From: JB111 sp049856295
GTDB taxonomy: Bacteria > Actinomycetota > Actinomycetes > Actinomycetales > Actinomycetaceae
DNA length: 64,000 nucleotides
Assembly: GCF_049856295.1 (NCBI RefSeq)
Contig: NZ_JBNDMZ010000001.1
Coordinates: 62,001-126,000 of the forward strand
Direction of reading: 5' to 3'
Part shown: one piece after another, positions 1 to 7,027 of the stretch
How positions within the stretch are numbered: position 1 is the stretch's first letter
How the letters are laid out: each line of letters starts with the position of its first letter
Translations under genes and position numbers: made by a program
The notes under the pieces: generated by a model
Databases searched by the model: none
What the model saw: the letters and a program-made list of their open reading frames with translations, nothing else
What the model was told of the DNA's origin: nothing

Positions 1-89
1 TCCTGGTCGGACTCGACGACCGGCACGCTCGGCTCACCCGTCGCGGACAGGTGCTCGTGGGGGTGGTTCGGGTGCGCTGGGGATGACAT
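1..89 (-). CDS. Start of an unidentified gene, cut by the window edge
   Basis: An ATG at position 89 reads off the left edge for 29 codons without a stop. A strong ribosome binding site (AGGAGGAG) lies 5-6 nt upstream on the minus strand. The visible N-terminus starts MSSPAHPNHPHEHL and is rich in His and Pro, with no recognisable domain. It is divergent from the kinase-like gene at 204. The function cannot be inferred from 29 residues. Confidence 0.55.
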   Translation of the reverse strand, partial: MSSPAHPNHPHEHLSATGEPSVPVVESDQ

Positions 90-203
90 GTCTGCTCCTC
101 CTGGGGGCGAGCCGTCCACGCTACTCCGCCGTTCGTGCGGACGCCTCGACGGCCTGACCGGTCACGGGATGACCGCGCAGGCAGTGTCGGGTGACGATGG
201 AGC

Positions 204-1043
204 ATGGCGATCTTCCCCAAGACCGACGAACCCGGCACCCTCGCGTTCGAGACCGCCGGCCTGCGCTGGCTCGCGGAGGCGCAGCCCGAGGGTGGGGCGC
301 CCGTCGTCGAGATCGTCGCCGAGGGGAAGGGGTGGGTCGACCTCGTCCTGCTCGAGCATGCCCCCGCCACCGCGGAGGCTGCGGCGGCCTTCGGACGCGG
401 GCTCGCCCGGACCCACGCCGCCGGCGCGCCGTCGCTCGGCTGCGCCCCGCCCGGCTGGACCGGTCAGCCGCCCCGCAGCTCCGGACCGATGCCGCTGCAC
501 GACCACGACGCCGACCCCGTGTTCGCCACGTGGGGCGAGTTCTACGCGGAGTACCAGGTCAGGCCGTACGCGCGGCGGGCGGTCGCGCAGGGATCGATCG
601 ACGACGACGGGGCGCGCGTGCTCGAGCGCCTCTCCGACCGGCTCGCGGACGGGCGGTTCGACGCCGACCAGCCCGCGCTCGTCGGCGGGGGAGTCGCGCG
701 GCTGCACGGTGACCTGTGGGGCGGCAACGTCGTGTGGGCGGCGAGCCCGGCGGACGGCGAGGGGGCGCGTGCGGAGGCTGACCCCGCGAGCGGCGTGCAG
801 GGTGTCCTCATCGACCCGACCTCGCACGGCGGCCACGCGGAGACCGATCTCGCGGCGCTGGACGTCTTCGGTGTCGACCGGCTCGACGACATCCTCGCCG
901 GGTACCAGGAGGTCTCGCCGCTCGCCGACGGGTGGCGCGAGCGGGTCGGGCTCCACCAGGTGACGATGCTCGTCATGCACGCGGTGATCTTCGGCGGGCA
1001 CTACGGCCCGGCGACGGTCGAGGTGGCCCGCAGGTACCTCTGA
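204..1043 (+). CDS. Fructosamine kinase / aminoglycoside phosphotransferase-fold protein
   Basis: The 279-residue protein has the usual length and motifs of the fructosamine-kinase family (protein-kinase-like fold). HGDLWGGNVVW (about residues 170-180) is the catalytic loop with its Brenner Asp and the metal-binding Asn. IDPTSHGGHAETDLA (about 198-212) holds the metal-binding Asp and the family-typical GGHAETD string. Family members phosphorylate protein-bound or free ketosamines, which starts deglycation; bacterial members can have other sugar-amine substrates, so the substrate here is not defined. The chosen ATG begins MAIFPKTD. No strong ribosome binding site is visible. It seems to be a single-gene unit divergent from the truncated gene at the left edge. 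Confidence 0.85.
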   Translation: MAIFPKTDEPGTLAFETAGLRWLAEAQPEGGAPVVEIVAEGKGWVDLVLLEHAPATAEAAAAFGRGLARTHAAGAPSLGCAPPGWTGQPPRSSGPMPLHDHDADPVFATWGEFYAEYQVRPYARRAVAQGSIDDDGARVLERLSDRLADGRFDADQPALVGGGVARLHGDLWGGNVVWAASPADGEGARAEADPASGVQGVLIDPTSHGGHAETDLAALDVFGVDRLDDILAGYQEVSPLADGWRERVGLHQVTMLVMHAVIFGGHYGPATVEVARRYL

Positions 1044-1117
1044 CGCGTCCCGGGGGCGTCGCCGCGCCGCGCGCTGCGTGCTGCTCAGTCGGAGGTCGGC
1101 TCCGACTCCCCGGCCGG

Positions 1118-1123
1118 TACGGT
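1118..1123 (+). promoter_or_regulatory. -10 element for leaderless mRNA of the gene at 1130
   Basis: TACGGT is followed by exactly 6 nt (CGACGC) and then the GTG start. No ribosome binding site is present. This matches the TANNNT-N6-start arrangement of other genes in this window. Confidence 0.6.
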
Positions 1124-1129
1124 CGACGC

Positions 1130-1390
1130 GTGGGTAGCACGAACGGCGGGAAGCGCCCCGGGTGGGCGGCTCGCATCCGCCGTCACCCCGTCGTCGTCCG
1201 TATCGGTGTCTTCGGTGAGGTCCTCACGGTCCTTGGGTATCTGCTGCTCGTCGTCGCACTCGTCTGGTGGCTCGTCAGTCTGACCGGCGTCGTCGGTGCC
1301 GGCGGTGCTCTCGCGGTCGCGGTCCTCGGGGGCGTGCTGTGGGCCGTCGGCGGCACCCTTGCTTCGGTCACGGGGGTCTCGGACAGCTGA
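1130..1390 (+). CDS. Small membrane protein, two transmembrane segments
   Basis: From GTG 1130 the protein is 86 residues. The N-terminus is basic (GSTNGGKRPGWAARIRRHP). Two hydrophobic segments follow at about residues 30-52 and 55-78, then a short polar tail. The reading frame stays open upstream, but the composition there is unlike protein and the -10 hexamer just before GTG 1130 fixes the start. I do not recognise a family. It is a single gene between the kinase-like gene and the flavoprotein monooxygenase, both on the same strand. Confidence 0.6.
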   Translation: MGSTNGGKRPGWAARIRRHPVVVRIGVFGEVLTVLGYLLLVVALVWWLVSLTGVVGAGGALAVAVLGGVLWAVGGTLASVTGVSDS

Positions 1391-1559
1391 GCCGGTCGCA
1401 GGGCCCGGCACGCAGCCTCGTCCGCCGGCGAATCCTCCGCGTCCAGGACAGTGCCGCGCGGTCCGCGCCGTTGTGCCCACGGTAGCGAGGCCCAGGGGGC
1501 TTGCCGCAAGAGCCCCCCTGTGTGCCATGCTCCGCGCTTTCCGACAGAGGGGGACGAGC

Positions 1560-3014
1560 ATGAACAGGCGCGATGTGGTGATCGTCGGATGCGGGCCGAC
1601 GGGCATGATGCTGGCGGCGGAGCTTCGGCTCGCCGGGATCGATCCGTTGGTCGTCGAGCGGCGTGAGACGCAGGATCTGGCGGGCTCGCGCGGCGGCGGC
1701 TTCCATGCGCGCACGATCGAGGTGCTCGACCAGCGGGGCGTCGCCGATCGGTTCCTCGCCGAGGGCACGCGCATCGAACGGGCGATGCTCGGGGCGACGT
1801 CGCTCGACCTCGGCGTGCTGCCCAGCCGGCACCCGTACACGCTCGCCCTGTTCCAGAACCACGTCGAACGGATCCTGGCCGGGTGGCTCGAGGAGCTGGG
1901 CGTCGCGATCCGGCGTGGGGTCGACGTCGAGGGCGTCTCCCAGGACGACGACGGCGCTGACGTCCGGCTCGCCTCGGGGGAGACCCTGCGGGCGGGGTAC
2001 GTCGTGGGGGCCGACGGCGGTCGTAGCGTGGTCCGACGCTCGGTGGGCATCGAGCTGGCCGGTCCGGACGCCACCCGCAGCAGTCTCATCGCCGAGGTGC
2101 AGGCGACCGAGGAGCTGCCGACGGCGGGGAAGGTCGACGATCGCGGCGTCCACGGGCTGCACCGCATGGACGACGGCAGTGTGCGGGTGGTCGTCACCGA
2201 GGCCGAGATCGGGCCCTCCACGCCGCCCACGACGGACGAGCTGCGGCGTGCGCTGACCGAAGCGTTCGGCACCGATCTCGGGATCCACGACCCGACGTGG
2301 CTCTCGAGGTTCACCGATGCCACCCGTCAGGCGACCGCCTACCGCGACCGCCGGGTTCTGCTCGCCGGCGACGCTGCGCACGTGCACTCGCCGACGGGCG
2401 GCCAAGGCATCGGGCTCGGGATCCAGGACGCCGTCAACCTCGGCTGGAAGCTGGCCCGCGTGGTGCGCGGCGTCGCCGGTGACGGACTGCTCGACAGCTA
2501 CCACGCCGAGCGGCACCCCGCCGGGGCCCGGGCGCTCGGCTACACGATGGCGCAGTCGCTGTTCCAGCGCGCCGACCCGCGGCAGGAGGCGATGCGCGAC
2601 ATCCTCGACGACCTGCTCGGCGTCAGGGAGGCCCACGCGCGGGCGGCGGCGCTCGTCGCGGGCCTCGACGTGGTGTACGACCTCGGTGACGGACATCCGC
2701 TGCTGGGGCGGCGGATGCCGGACATCGACCTCGATGCCGTGGACGGACCGGTGCGCGTGGCCGAGCTGCTGCGCGAGGCCCGGCCGCTGCTCCTCGAGCT
2801 CGGTGGTCCCGCACTCGGGGGCGCCGTGCCGCCGGCGGAGGCCGACGGTCTCCGACACGTCGCGGCGAAGTGCGACGGGCACTGGGAGCTGCCGGTGCTG
2901 GGCGAGGTCGCGGCGCCCAGCGCGGTGCTCGTGCGGCCCGACGGACACGTCGCGTGGGTGGGCGAGGGGTCCGACGTCGGGCTTGCGGAGGCGCTGCGCG
3001 CCTGGCGCGCGTGA
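1560..3014 (+). CDS. FAD-dependent aromatic monooxygenase, class A (Rox/TfdB/PheA type)
   Basis: The 484-residue protein has the three FAD/NADPH fingerprints of class A flavoprotein hydroxylases. VVIVGCGPTGMMLA at residues 5-18 is the Rossmann GxGxxG. GADGGRSVVRRSVG near 150 is the DG motif. LAGDAAHVHSPTGGQG near 267-282 is the GD motif. The C-terminal 100 residues form the thioredoxin-like tail of this family. Length and N-terminal pattern (SRGGGFHARTIEVLDQRG) recall rifampicin monooxygenases (Rox/Iri), but polyketide and phenol hydroxylases share them, so the substrate is open. The start at 1560 follows a purine-rich site (AGAGGGGGACGAGC). The open frame extends upstream to 1296, but that part is not protein-like. 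Confidence 0.85.
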   Translation: MNRRDVVIVGCGPTGMMLAAELRLAGIDPLVVERRETQDLAGSRGGGFHARTIEVLDQRGVADRFLAEGTRIERAMLGATSLDLGVLPSRHPYTLALFQNHVERILAGWLEELGVAIRRGVDVEGVSQDDDGADVRLASGETLRAGYVVGADGGRSVVRRSVGIELAGPDATRSSLIAEVQATEELPTAGKVDDRGVHGLHRMDDGSVRVVVTEAEIGPSTPPTTDELRRALTEAFGTDLGIHDPTWLSRFTDATRQATAYRDRRVLLAGDAAHVHSPTGGQGIGLGIQDAVNLGWKLARVVRGVAGDGLLDSYHAERHPAGARALGYTMAQSLFQRADPRQEAMRDILDDLLGVREAHARAAALVAGLDVVYDLGDGHPLLGRRMPDIDLDAVDGPVRVAELLREARPLLLELGGPALGGAVPPAEADGLRHVAAKCDGHWELPVLGEVAAPSAVLVRPDGHVAWVGEGSDVGLAEALRAWRA

Positions 3015-3100
3015 CCTGCCCCGTCTGCGCCGCGCGGGCGTCTGGCATCGTGAGCGCGAATCCGGCGTGGTGTGTCTCCGTCACGCCCCGCGGGTGACTG

Positions 3101-3454
3101 TCAGGACCCGTGCGTGCCGTCGGAACGTGCACGCTTGTCCGCGTTCTTCGGGGAGAAGCGCTGCTGGGCGCCCTGCTTCGTCAGGCCGTAGACGGCGCCG
3201 ATCTTGGACCAGGACACGCCGGCCGCGCGGGCCGCGCGGACGGCGTCGGCCTCGATGGTCTCGGCGTTCTCGCGCAGGCGTCGGGCGCCGTCGAGCACAG
3301 TCAGCGGGTCGTCGCCGGAGGTCAGAGTCCTGAGGGCGGTGCGGGCCTGTTCGGTCTGTACCGGGTCGGGCGTGTCGGTGCCGGTCGTCGGCTCCGCGGC
3401 CGCGCTCGTCGCGTCGGCGGGCGCATCCGTCGTCGCCTCAGCTCGCTTGCCCAT
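3101..3454 (-). CDS. Small helix-turn-helix protein
   Basis: The 117-residue protein has a disordered Ala/Thr-rich first third. A helical segment follows (residues about 50-80), then a clear helix-turn-helix (AGVSWSKIGAVYGLTKQGAQ, about 78-100), and a basic end. Similar small proteins in actinobacteria are annotated as HTH domain or AsnC-like; none has a defined role that I know. The ATG at 3454 has no ribosome binding site but has TACGAT 6 nt upstream, so it is probably leaderless. It diverges from the lysine-rich peptide gene at 3657 across the operator array 3577-3638 and could be the protein that reads that array; this is speculation from position only. Confidence 0.7.
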   Translation of the reverse strand: MGKRAEATTDAPADATSAAAEPTTGTDTPDPVQTEQARTALRTLTSGDDPLTVLDGARRLRENAETIEADAVRAARAAGVSWSKIGAVYGLTKQGAQQRFSPKNADKRARSDGTHGS

Positions 3455-3460
3455 GGGCGC

Positions 3461-3466
3461 ATCGTA
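3461..3466 (-). promoter_or_regulatory. -10 element for leaderless mRNA of the HTH gene
   Basis: On the minus strand TACGAT lies exactly 6 nt (GCGCCC) before the ATG at 3454. Confidence 0.6.
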
Positions 3467-3576
3467 TCCAGCGGATGCGGGGAATTCCGGCGCATGTCGT
3501 CCCAGGCACGGTGGGCGTGCAGCGCCCGATCCGGCCTGTGCGCCGACCGCGGCTCGGGTGGGCGCGACACGCGGTC

Positions 3577-3638
3577 GTCAACCCTTGATTGACACGACGC
3601 GTCAACCGGTGGTTGACTCAGGTCAACAAGGAGTTGAC
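3577..3638. promoter_or_regulatory. Array of six alternating GTCAA / TTGAC half-sites
   Basis: Half-sites begin at 3577 (GTCAA), 3589 (TTGAC), 3601 (GTCAA), 3613 (TTGAC), 3622 (GTCAA) and 3634 (TTGAC). The steps are 12, 12, 12, 9 and 12 bp. Read as pairs they make three inverted repeats, 3577-3593, 3601-3617 (GTCAACCGGTGGTTGAC) and 3622-3638 (GTCAACAAGGAGTTGAC). The array ends 18 bp before the ATG of a 24-codon gene. The regularity argues for a cooperative DNA-binding protein. The binding protein is unknown. Confidence 0.7.
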
Positions 3639-3656
3639 AACTGAGGGAGGTGCACC

Positions 3657-3731
3657 ATGGCCAAGAAGGCGTCGAAGAAGGACAAGAACGACAAGAAGAA
3701 CAAGAAGTCGAAGAAGAACAAGAAGAAGTGA
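3657..3731 (+). CDS. 24-residue lysine-rich peptide
   Basis: ATG 3657 to TGA 3731 encodes 24 residues, 14 of them Lys, the rest mainly Asn, Asp, Ser and Ala (begins MAKKASKKDKNDKK). A good ribosome binding site (GGGAGG) is 6 nt upstream. The gene has its own upstream operator array (3577-3638) and its own downstream hairpin (3741-3786), so it looks like a complete monocistronic unit and not a chance frame. AAG-only lysine codons fit the genome's codon use. Function is unknown; a nucleic-acid-binding or otherwise polyanion-binding role is only a guess from charge. Confidence 0.6.
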   Translation: MAKKASKKDKNDKKNKKSKKNKKK

Positions 3732-3740
3732 CTCTCGGCT

Positions 3741-3786
3741 GACGACGGGGGCGGTGTGCCGATCTGGCACCCGCCCCCGAGTCGTC
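3741..3786 (+). terminator. Hairpin terminator after the lysine-rich peptide gene
   Basis: GACGAC plus GGGGGCGG pair with CCGCCCCC plus GTCGTC around a short loop (GATCT), with small bulges. It begins 10 bp after the peptide stop codon. It may also serve the convergent ATP-grasp gene ending at 3867. Confidence 0.65.
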
Positions 3787-3866
3787 TCCGCGCCCGGGCA
3801 CGGCGCGCGTCCGGGAGGAGGGCGGGCCCGGGAGGAGTGCGCCCGCGCCCAGGGGGCGCCAGGGGC

Positions 3867-4754
3867 TCAGCGCGTGAGCGCGCGGGCGAGCCGGTGCGTC
3901 GCCTCGCGGTCGGCCTGCGGCAGGAACAGCGACGGCTCGACCAGCTCGACCTCGAGGACCACGTCCTGGCCGTCGTCGTCCCGGACGAGGTCCACGCGTG
4001 CGTAGGTGGGCACGCCCCAGCGGCCGGACACGTGGTCGACGACCGCCCGCGCCAGGGCGGCCTGCTCGTGGGTGGCCTCGTGCGCAACGATGGTCTCGGC
4101 GGAGAACAGTGGGCCGCCCGTTCCTGTGCGGGCATCGGCCGGCGCGACGGGGACCGACCCCGGGATCACCACCCGCTTGCGTGCCGCGTGGCTGAGCTCG
4201 CCGTCGAGGAGGACGAGCGCCCGTTCGCCGTCGACGGCCACGGAGGTGAGCAGCGGCTGGACGAGGGCCGTCCGGCCGGCGGCGTGCAACCGGTCGACCT
4301 GCGTGGCGGCCTCCCGCTCGCGACCCGGGACGAAGGCGGCTACATCGCGGCTGCCGGCGCCCACGGACGGTTTGACGACGACCCCGCCCGGTGAGATCTC
4401 GGCGGCCGCCCCGGGCGGCACGACGGTCGTCGGGATCGTCGGGATGCCGGCCTCGGCCAGCTCGAGCAGGTAGCTCTTGTCGCTGCTCCACCGCACCAGG
4501 GCGAGCGGGTTGACCACCTCGGTGACGGCGTCGACCGACTCGAGCCATGCCATGAACTCGGGGAGGCGGCGGGTGTAGTCCCAGGTCGAGCGGAGCACCG
4601 CGCGGTCGAAGCGGGACCAGTCGACCGCGGGGTCGTCCCAGTCGACCACCTCGACCTCGACGCCGACGGAACGGAGCGCGGCCAGGGCGAGGGGTTCGTC
4701 GTCGTCGGTGCCCCGTGCGGCACGGGCGGTCACCCACGCCAGTTGTCCGATCAC
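3867..4754 (-). CDS. ATP-grasp domain protein (RimK / DcsG-like)
   Basis: The 295-residue protein has the layout of stand-alone ATP-grasp ligases. The N-terminal preATP-grasp segment contains LRSTWDYTRRLPEFMAWL (residues about 57-75), a string typical of the cycloserine-synthesis DcsG / RimK-like group. GVVVKPSVGAGSRDV (about 122-137) supplies the ATP-binding Lys and Gly-rich loop. VLEVELVEPSLFL near the C-terminus carries the metal-binding Glu. Such enzymes join a carboxylate to an amine with ATP; the substrates here are unknown. GTG 4754 is chosen because TACCCT lies exactly 6 nt upstream and the upstream extension is not protein-like. It stands alone. Confidence 0.75.
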   Translation of the reverse strand: MIGQLAWVTARAARGTDDDEPLALAALRSVGVEVEVVDWDDPAVDWSRFDRAVLRSTWDYTRRLPEFMAWLESVDAVTEVVNPLALVRWSSDKSYLLELAEAGIPTIPTTVVPPGAAAEISPGGVVVKPSVGAGSRDVAAFVPGREREAATQVDRLHAAGRTALVQPLLTSVAVDGERALVLLDGELSHAARKRVVIPGSVPVAPADARTGTGGPLFSAETIVAHEATHEQAALARAVVDHVSGRWGVPTYARVDLVRDDDGQDVVLEVELVEPSLFLPQADREATHRLARALTR

Positions 4755-4760
4755 GCCGTC

Positions 4761-4766
4761 AGGGTA
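4761..4766 (-). promoter_or_regulatory. -10 element for leaderless mRNA of the ATP-grasp gene
   Basis: TACCCT on the minus strand, then GACGGC (6 nt), then GTG 4754. Confidence 0.65.
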
Positions 4767-4893
4767 GGCCCGCCCCGCCCGTTCGCAGGTCCGCCGGCAG
4801 CGCGAGGTGCGTGCCGAGAAGGAGGATCTCCCAGGGGCGCCGCCCGGGTCGTGGCCGAGGGGCGGTCCCCTTCCATCGGCGCCGGTCGGCACG

Positions 4894-4899
4894 TAGCCT
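4894..4899 (+). promoter_or_regulatory. -10 element upstream of the hemerythrin gene
   Basis: TAGCCT, with a plausible start site near 4906. The transcript would carry the short frame at 4971 and the hemerythrin frame at 4999. No convincing -35 is visible. Confidence 0.4.
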
Positions 4900-4970
4900 G
4901 CCCGGAGCGTCGCGTGCCGGTGGCAGGCAGTGTCAGGCATGGAGGCGCCGAACACCGAAGGAGACCGACG

Positions 4971-5006
4971 ATGCACACGTCGTCACCTTCGCCCTCACGT
5001 GACTGA
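4971..5006 (+). CDS. 11-codon upstream reading frame, or the true start of the hemerythrin gene
   Basis: ATG 4971 has the best ribosome binding site nearby (AAGGAG, 7 nt spacer) and reads MHTSSPSPSRD before TGA 5006. It overlaps the hemerythrin start GTG 4999 in another frame. Either it is a coupling or leader peptide, or a 1-nt indel separates a single longer gene. Confidence 0.4.
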   Translation: MHTSSPSPSRD

Positions 5007-5469
5007 GGGCGAGACCACCAGGCTCGTCGCCTGGAGCCGCGAGCTACGAGCCGTCCATGACCGGCTGCGCGAGGCGCTGCGTGTCACCCGGGAGGCGCTC
5101 GCCGACGGGACCCCCGCCGAACCGGCTGCTCGCGAGCTGCTGCTGTTCTGCCACGGGTTCTGCTCGGCGCTGACCGGGCACCACGAGGGCGAGGACCGGG
5201 AGCTGTTCCCGGCGATCGTGGCCGAGCACCCCGAGCTGCGGGACACCCTGCGCTACCTCGAGCAGGACCACTCGATGATGGCGCACCTGATCTCGGGGCT
5301 GCTCGCCTCCGTCGACCGGGCCGCGCCGCCCGAGGCGCTCGAACGGCACCTCGAGGGGATCGCCGCGATCATGGAGAGTCACTTCCGGTACGAGGAGCGC
5401 GAGCTGCTCACCGTGCTCGAGACCCTGGCCCTCGACGCCGATCCGCGCGCCGTGCTCGGGCCGCTCTGA
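4999..5469 (+). CDS. Hemerythrin (HHE) domain protein
   Basis: The 156-residue protein is a four-helix hemerythrin-like domain. Likely iron ligands are seen in HGFCSALTGHHEGEDRELFP (residues about 48-67), in LEQDHSMMAHLI (about 90-101) and in MESHFRYEERELL (about 124-136). These give the HxxxE and HHxxED patterns of HHE proteins, which bind a di-iron centre and may sense or bind O2 or NO. GTG 4999 has no good ribosome binding site of its own and overlaps the end of the short frame at 4971, which does have one, so translation is probably coupled. An alternative ATG at 4939 in the same frame is also possible but poorly supported. Confidence 0.75.
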   Translation: MTEGETTRLVAWSRELRAVHDRLREALRVTREALADGTPAEPAARELLLFCHGFCSALTGHHEGEDRELFPAIVAEHPELRDTLRYLEQDHSMMAHLISGLLASVDRAAPPEALERHLEGIAAIMESHFRYEERELLTVLETLALDADPRAVLGPL

Positions 5470-5618
5470 TGTGGCGGGCGCGCCGCGGGCGGGGGGAACG
5501 ACTCCGGCGTCGGGAGTGCTTCGGGCGGACGGCGCGTCCGCCGGCCGGCGGGTCCGGCGCTGCGAACGAGCCCGGGGCGGTGGGACCTTCGCCTCGGACT
5601 CCCTCGCCAGGTCGGATC

Positions 5619-5624
5619 TAGCCT
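5619..5624 (+). promoter_or_regulatory. -10 element upstream of the ABM-domain gene
   Basis: TAGCCT, about 50 bp before ATG 5679; the resulting leader carries GAGGGAGATCGC before the start. Confidence 0.4.
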
Positions 5625-5678
5625 GGGCGGGTCAGTCGTGTCGAGCCGGCGGGGCCACCCGTCGCCGAGGGAGATCGC

Positions 5679-5972
5679 ATGCCGTTCGTCAACATCACCG
5701 CCCTGACCTTCCCCGCCGGGGCGGAGGCCGAGATCGAGCAGCGCTTCGCGGCCCGGAAGAAGGCGGTCGACGCCTCGCCCGGGTTCCTCGGCTTCGAGCT
5801 GCTCCGCCCCGTGGTGGGGGAGGGCCGGTACTTCGTCGTCACGCGCTGGGAGAGCCGCGACGACTACGAGGCGTGGTCGTCCGCGCGCCCCGCGGGCGGG
5901 CACGAGAACGACCAGAAGCGCGGGATGGACGTCCAGGTGCTCGGCTTCGAGGTGGTTCAGAGCGAGTCCTGA
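5679..5972 (+). CDS. Antibiotic biosynthesis monooxygenase (ABM) domain protein
   Basis: The 97-residue protein has the ferredoxin-like alpha/beta ABM fold: FVNITALTFPAG at the start, a central helix with FAARKKAVDASPGFLGFELL, then YFVVTRWESRDDYEAW. The last pattern is shared with IsdG/MhuD-type haem oxygenases and with small quinone-forming monooxygenases. A role in haem or quinone chemistry is possible but not shown. It is next to the hemerythrin gene on the same strand, 209 bp away and with its own -10. Confidence 0.75.
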   Translation: MPFVNITALTFPAGAEAEIEQRFAARKKAVDASPGFLGFELLRPVVGEGRYFVVTRWESRDDYEAWSSARPAGGHENDQKRGMDVQVLGFEVVQSES

Positions 5973-6062
5973 CCGTCGACCGGGCGTCCCGGTCCGGGCG
6001 GTGGTCGTTCGTCGTCGTGCCGGGTGTCGAGGTGGTCGGTCGCGAACGCGGCACGAGTGGTG

Positions 6063-6653
6063 TCAGCGGCGGCGACTGACGAACGCGACGGTCGAGGCGA
6101 GGGCGAGCCCGCCGCCGAGCGCGAGACCGATGCCGAGCGCGCGTGCCTCGCCCGGCGACATCGGGAGGTCGACGCTGCTTCGACCCACACCCGCGGTCTG
6201 CGGCCCGGAACCGACGAACAGGTCGGGCAGGACCACCATGGCCACCCCGAGCACCGCGAGCAGGCCGAAGAAGGTGCCTACGGGGACGTGCGACCACCTC
6301 GTGGGCAGCAGGAAACCGGCGCCCAGGGCCACCATGAGGCACGCGATCAGCGTGAGGATGCCGAGGAGCGCCGCGGGCTCGTCGTGGAGCGAACCGGGCG
6401 CTGACACACGGAGCACCGTGAGGCCGGCGAGGACCCCGCCGACCAGGAGCGTGAGACCGGCGATCCAGTCCGCCGCGCTGCGGGGCGGGTCGCGGTCCGG
6501 GCCGGTCGGCCGCGCGTCCGCTCCCGTCCGACTCGCCTGCTCCGTCCGACGTCGCTCGGCGAGCTCGCGACGACCCGCGCGGTGCCGGGCGCGCGTTGCG
6601 CGGTCGTCGGCACCGGCTCGGGCGTCTGTACCGGCGCGGTCGTCGGGCGTCAC
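6063..6653 (-). CDS. Membrane protein, four predicted transmembrane segments
   Basis: From GTG 6653 the protein is 196 residues. A 55-residue Arg/Ala/Asp-rich cytoplasmic N-terminus precedes four hydrophobic segments (about 60-82, 92-112, 116-138, 168-190). No catalytic motif or family is recognised. The frame is open further upstream to 6935, but the -10 hexamer TACCGT lies 6 nt before GTG 6653 and decides the start. Confidence 0.6.
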   Translation of the reverse strand: MTPDDRAGTDARAGADDRATRARHRAGRRELAERRRTEQASRTGADARPTGPDRDPPRSAADWIAGLTLLVGGVLAGLTVLRVSAPGSLHDEPAALLGILTLIACLMVALGAGFLLPTRWSHVPVGTFFGLLAVLGVAMVVLPDLFVGSGPQTAGVGRSSVDLPMSPGEARALGIGLALGGGLALASTVAFVSRRR

Positions 6654-6659
6654 CGCCTC

Positions 6660-6665
6660 ACGGTA
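6660..6665 (-). promoter_or_regulatory. -10 element for leaderless mRNA of the membrane protein gene
   Basis: TACCGT on the minus strand, then GAGGCG (6 nt), then GTG 6653. Confidence 0.6.
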
Positions 6666-6921
6666 GGCCGGGGGCCTGCCGTCGTGTGCCGTGGTACGCG
6701 ATCCCGGACTGTGAGTGAGGCGCCCCTGGGGACACGTTCCCGACGTCGTCGGACATGGCACGGAACGACCTTCTCGCACGCGAGGTGTGGGGGACGAGCA
6801 TCGCGCCCACCGGCTGATCTGGTCGGCTGAACGAGCGAGGGCCGTGCGCGGTCCGATGCGCGCGCCCGTCTTGCTGGTACCGGCAGAACGCAGCGGATCC
6901 ACGCGATCTTGCCATCGAAGG
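6666..6921. other. Gap without a gene between divergent transcription units
   Basis: No frame in this stretch has protein-like composition, a ribosome binding site or family motifs. It is the common upstream region of the membrane protein gene (minus) and the ABC transporter operon (plus), whose regulatory signals lie at its two ends. Confidence 0.6.
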
Positions 6922-6950
6922 TTGACGCTGATCATGAATCGTATATGATC
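6922..6950 (+). promoter_or_regulatory. Promoter and GntR-type operator of the ABC transporter / catabolic operon
   Basis: TTGACG (6922-6927), 16-bp spacer, TATGAT (6944-6949): a near-consensus vegetative promoter, unusually AT-rich for this window. GATCAT (6930-6935) and ATGATC (6945-6950) form an inverted repeat over the -10. The embedded ATCGTATATGAT resembles FadR/FCD-type GntR operators. The GntR gene at 14582 is the obvious candidate regulator. Confidence 0.65.
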
Positions 6951-7027
6951 TCGTCTACAGTCAGTCCAGCGACACCGCCCGCCTCGTCACCGATGACCGC
7001 GGGAATACAACGAAGGAGTTGAATCGC

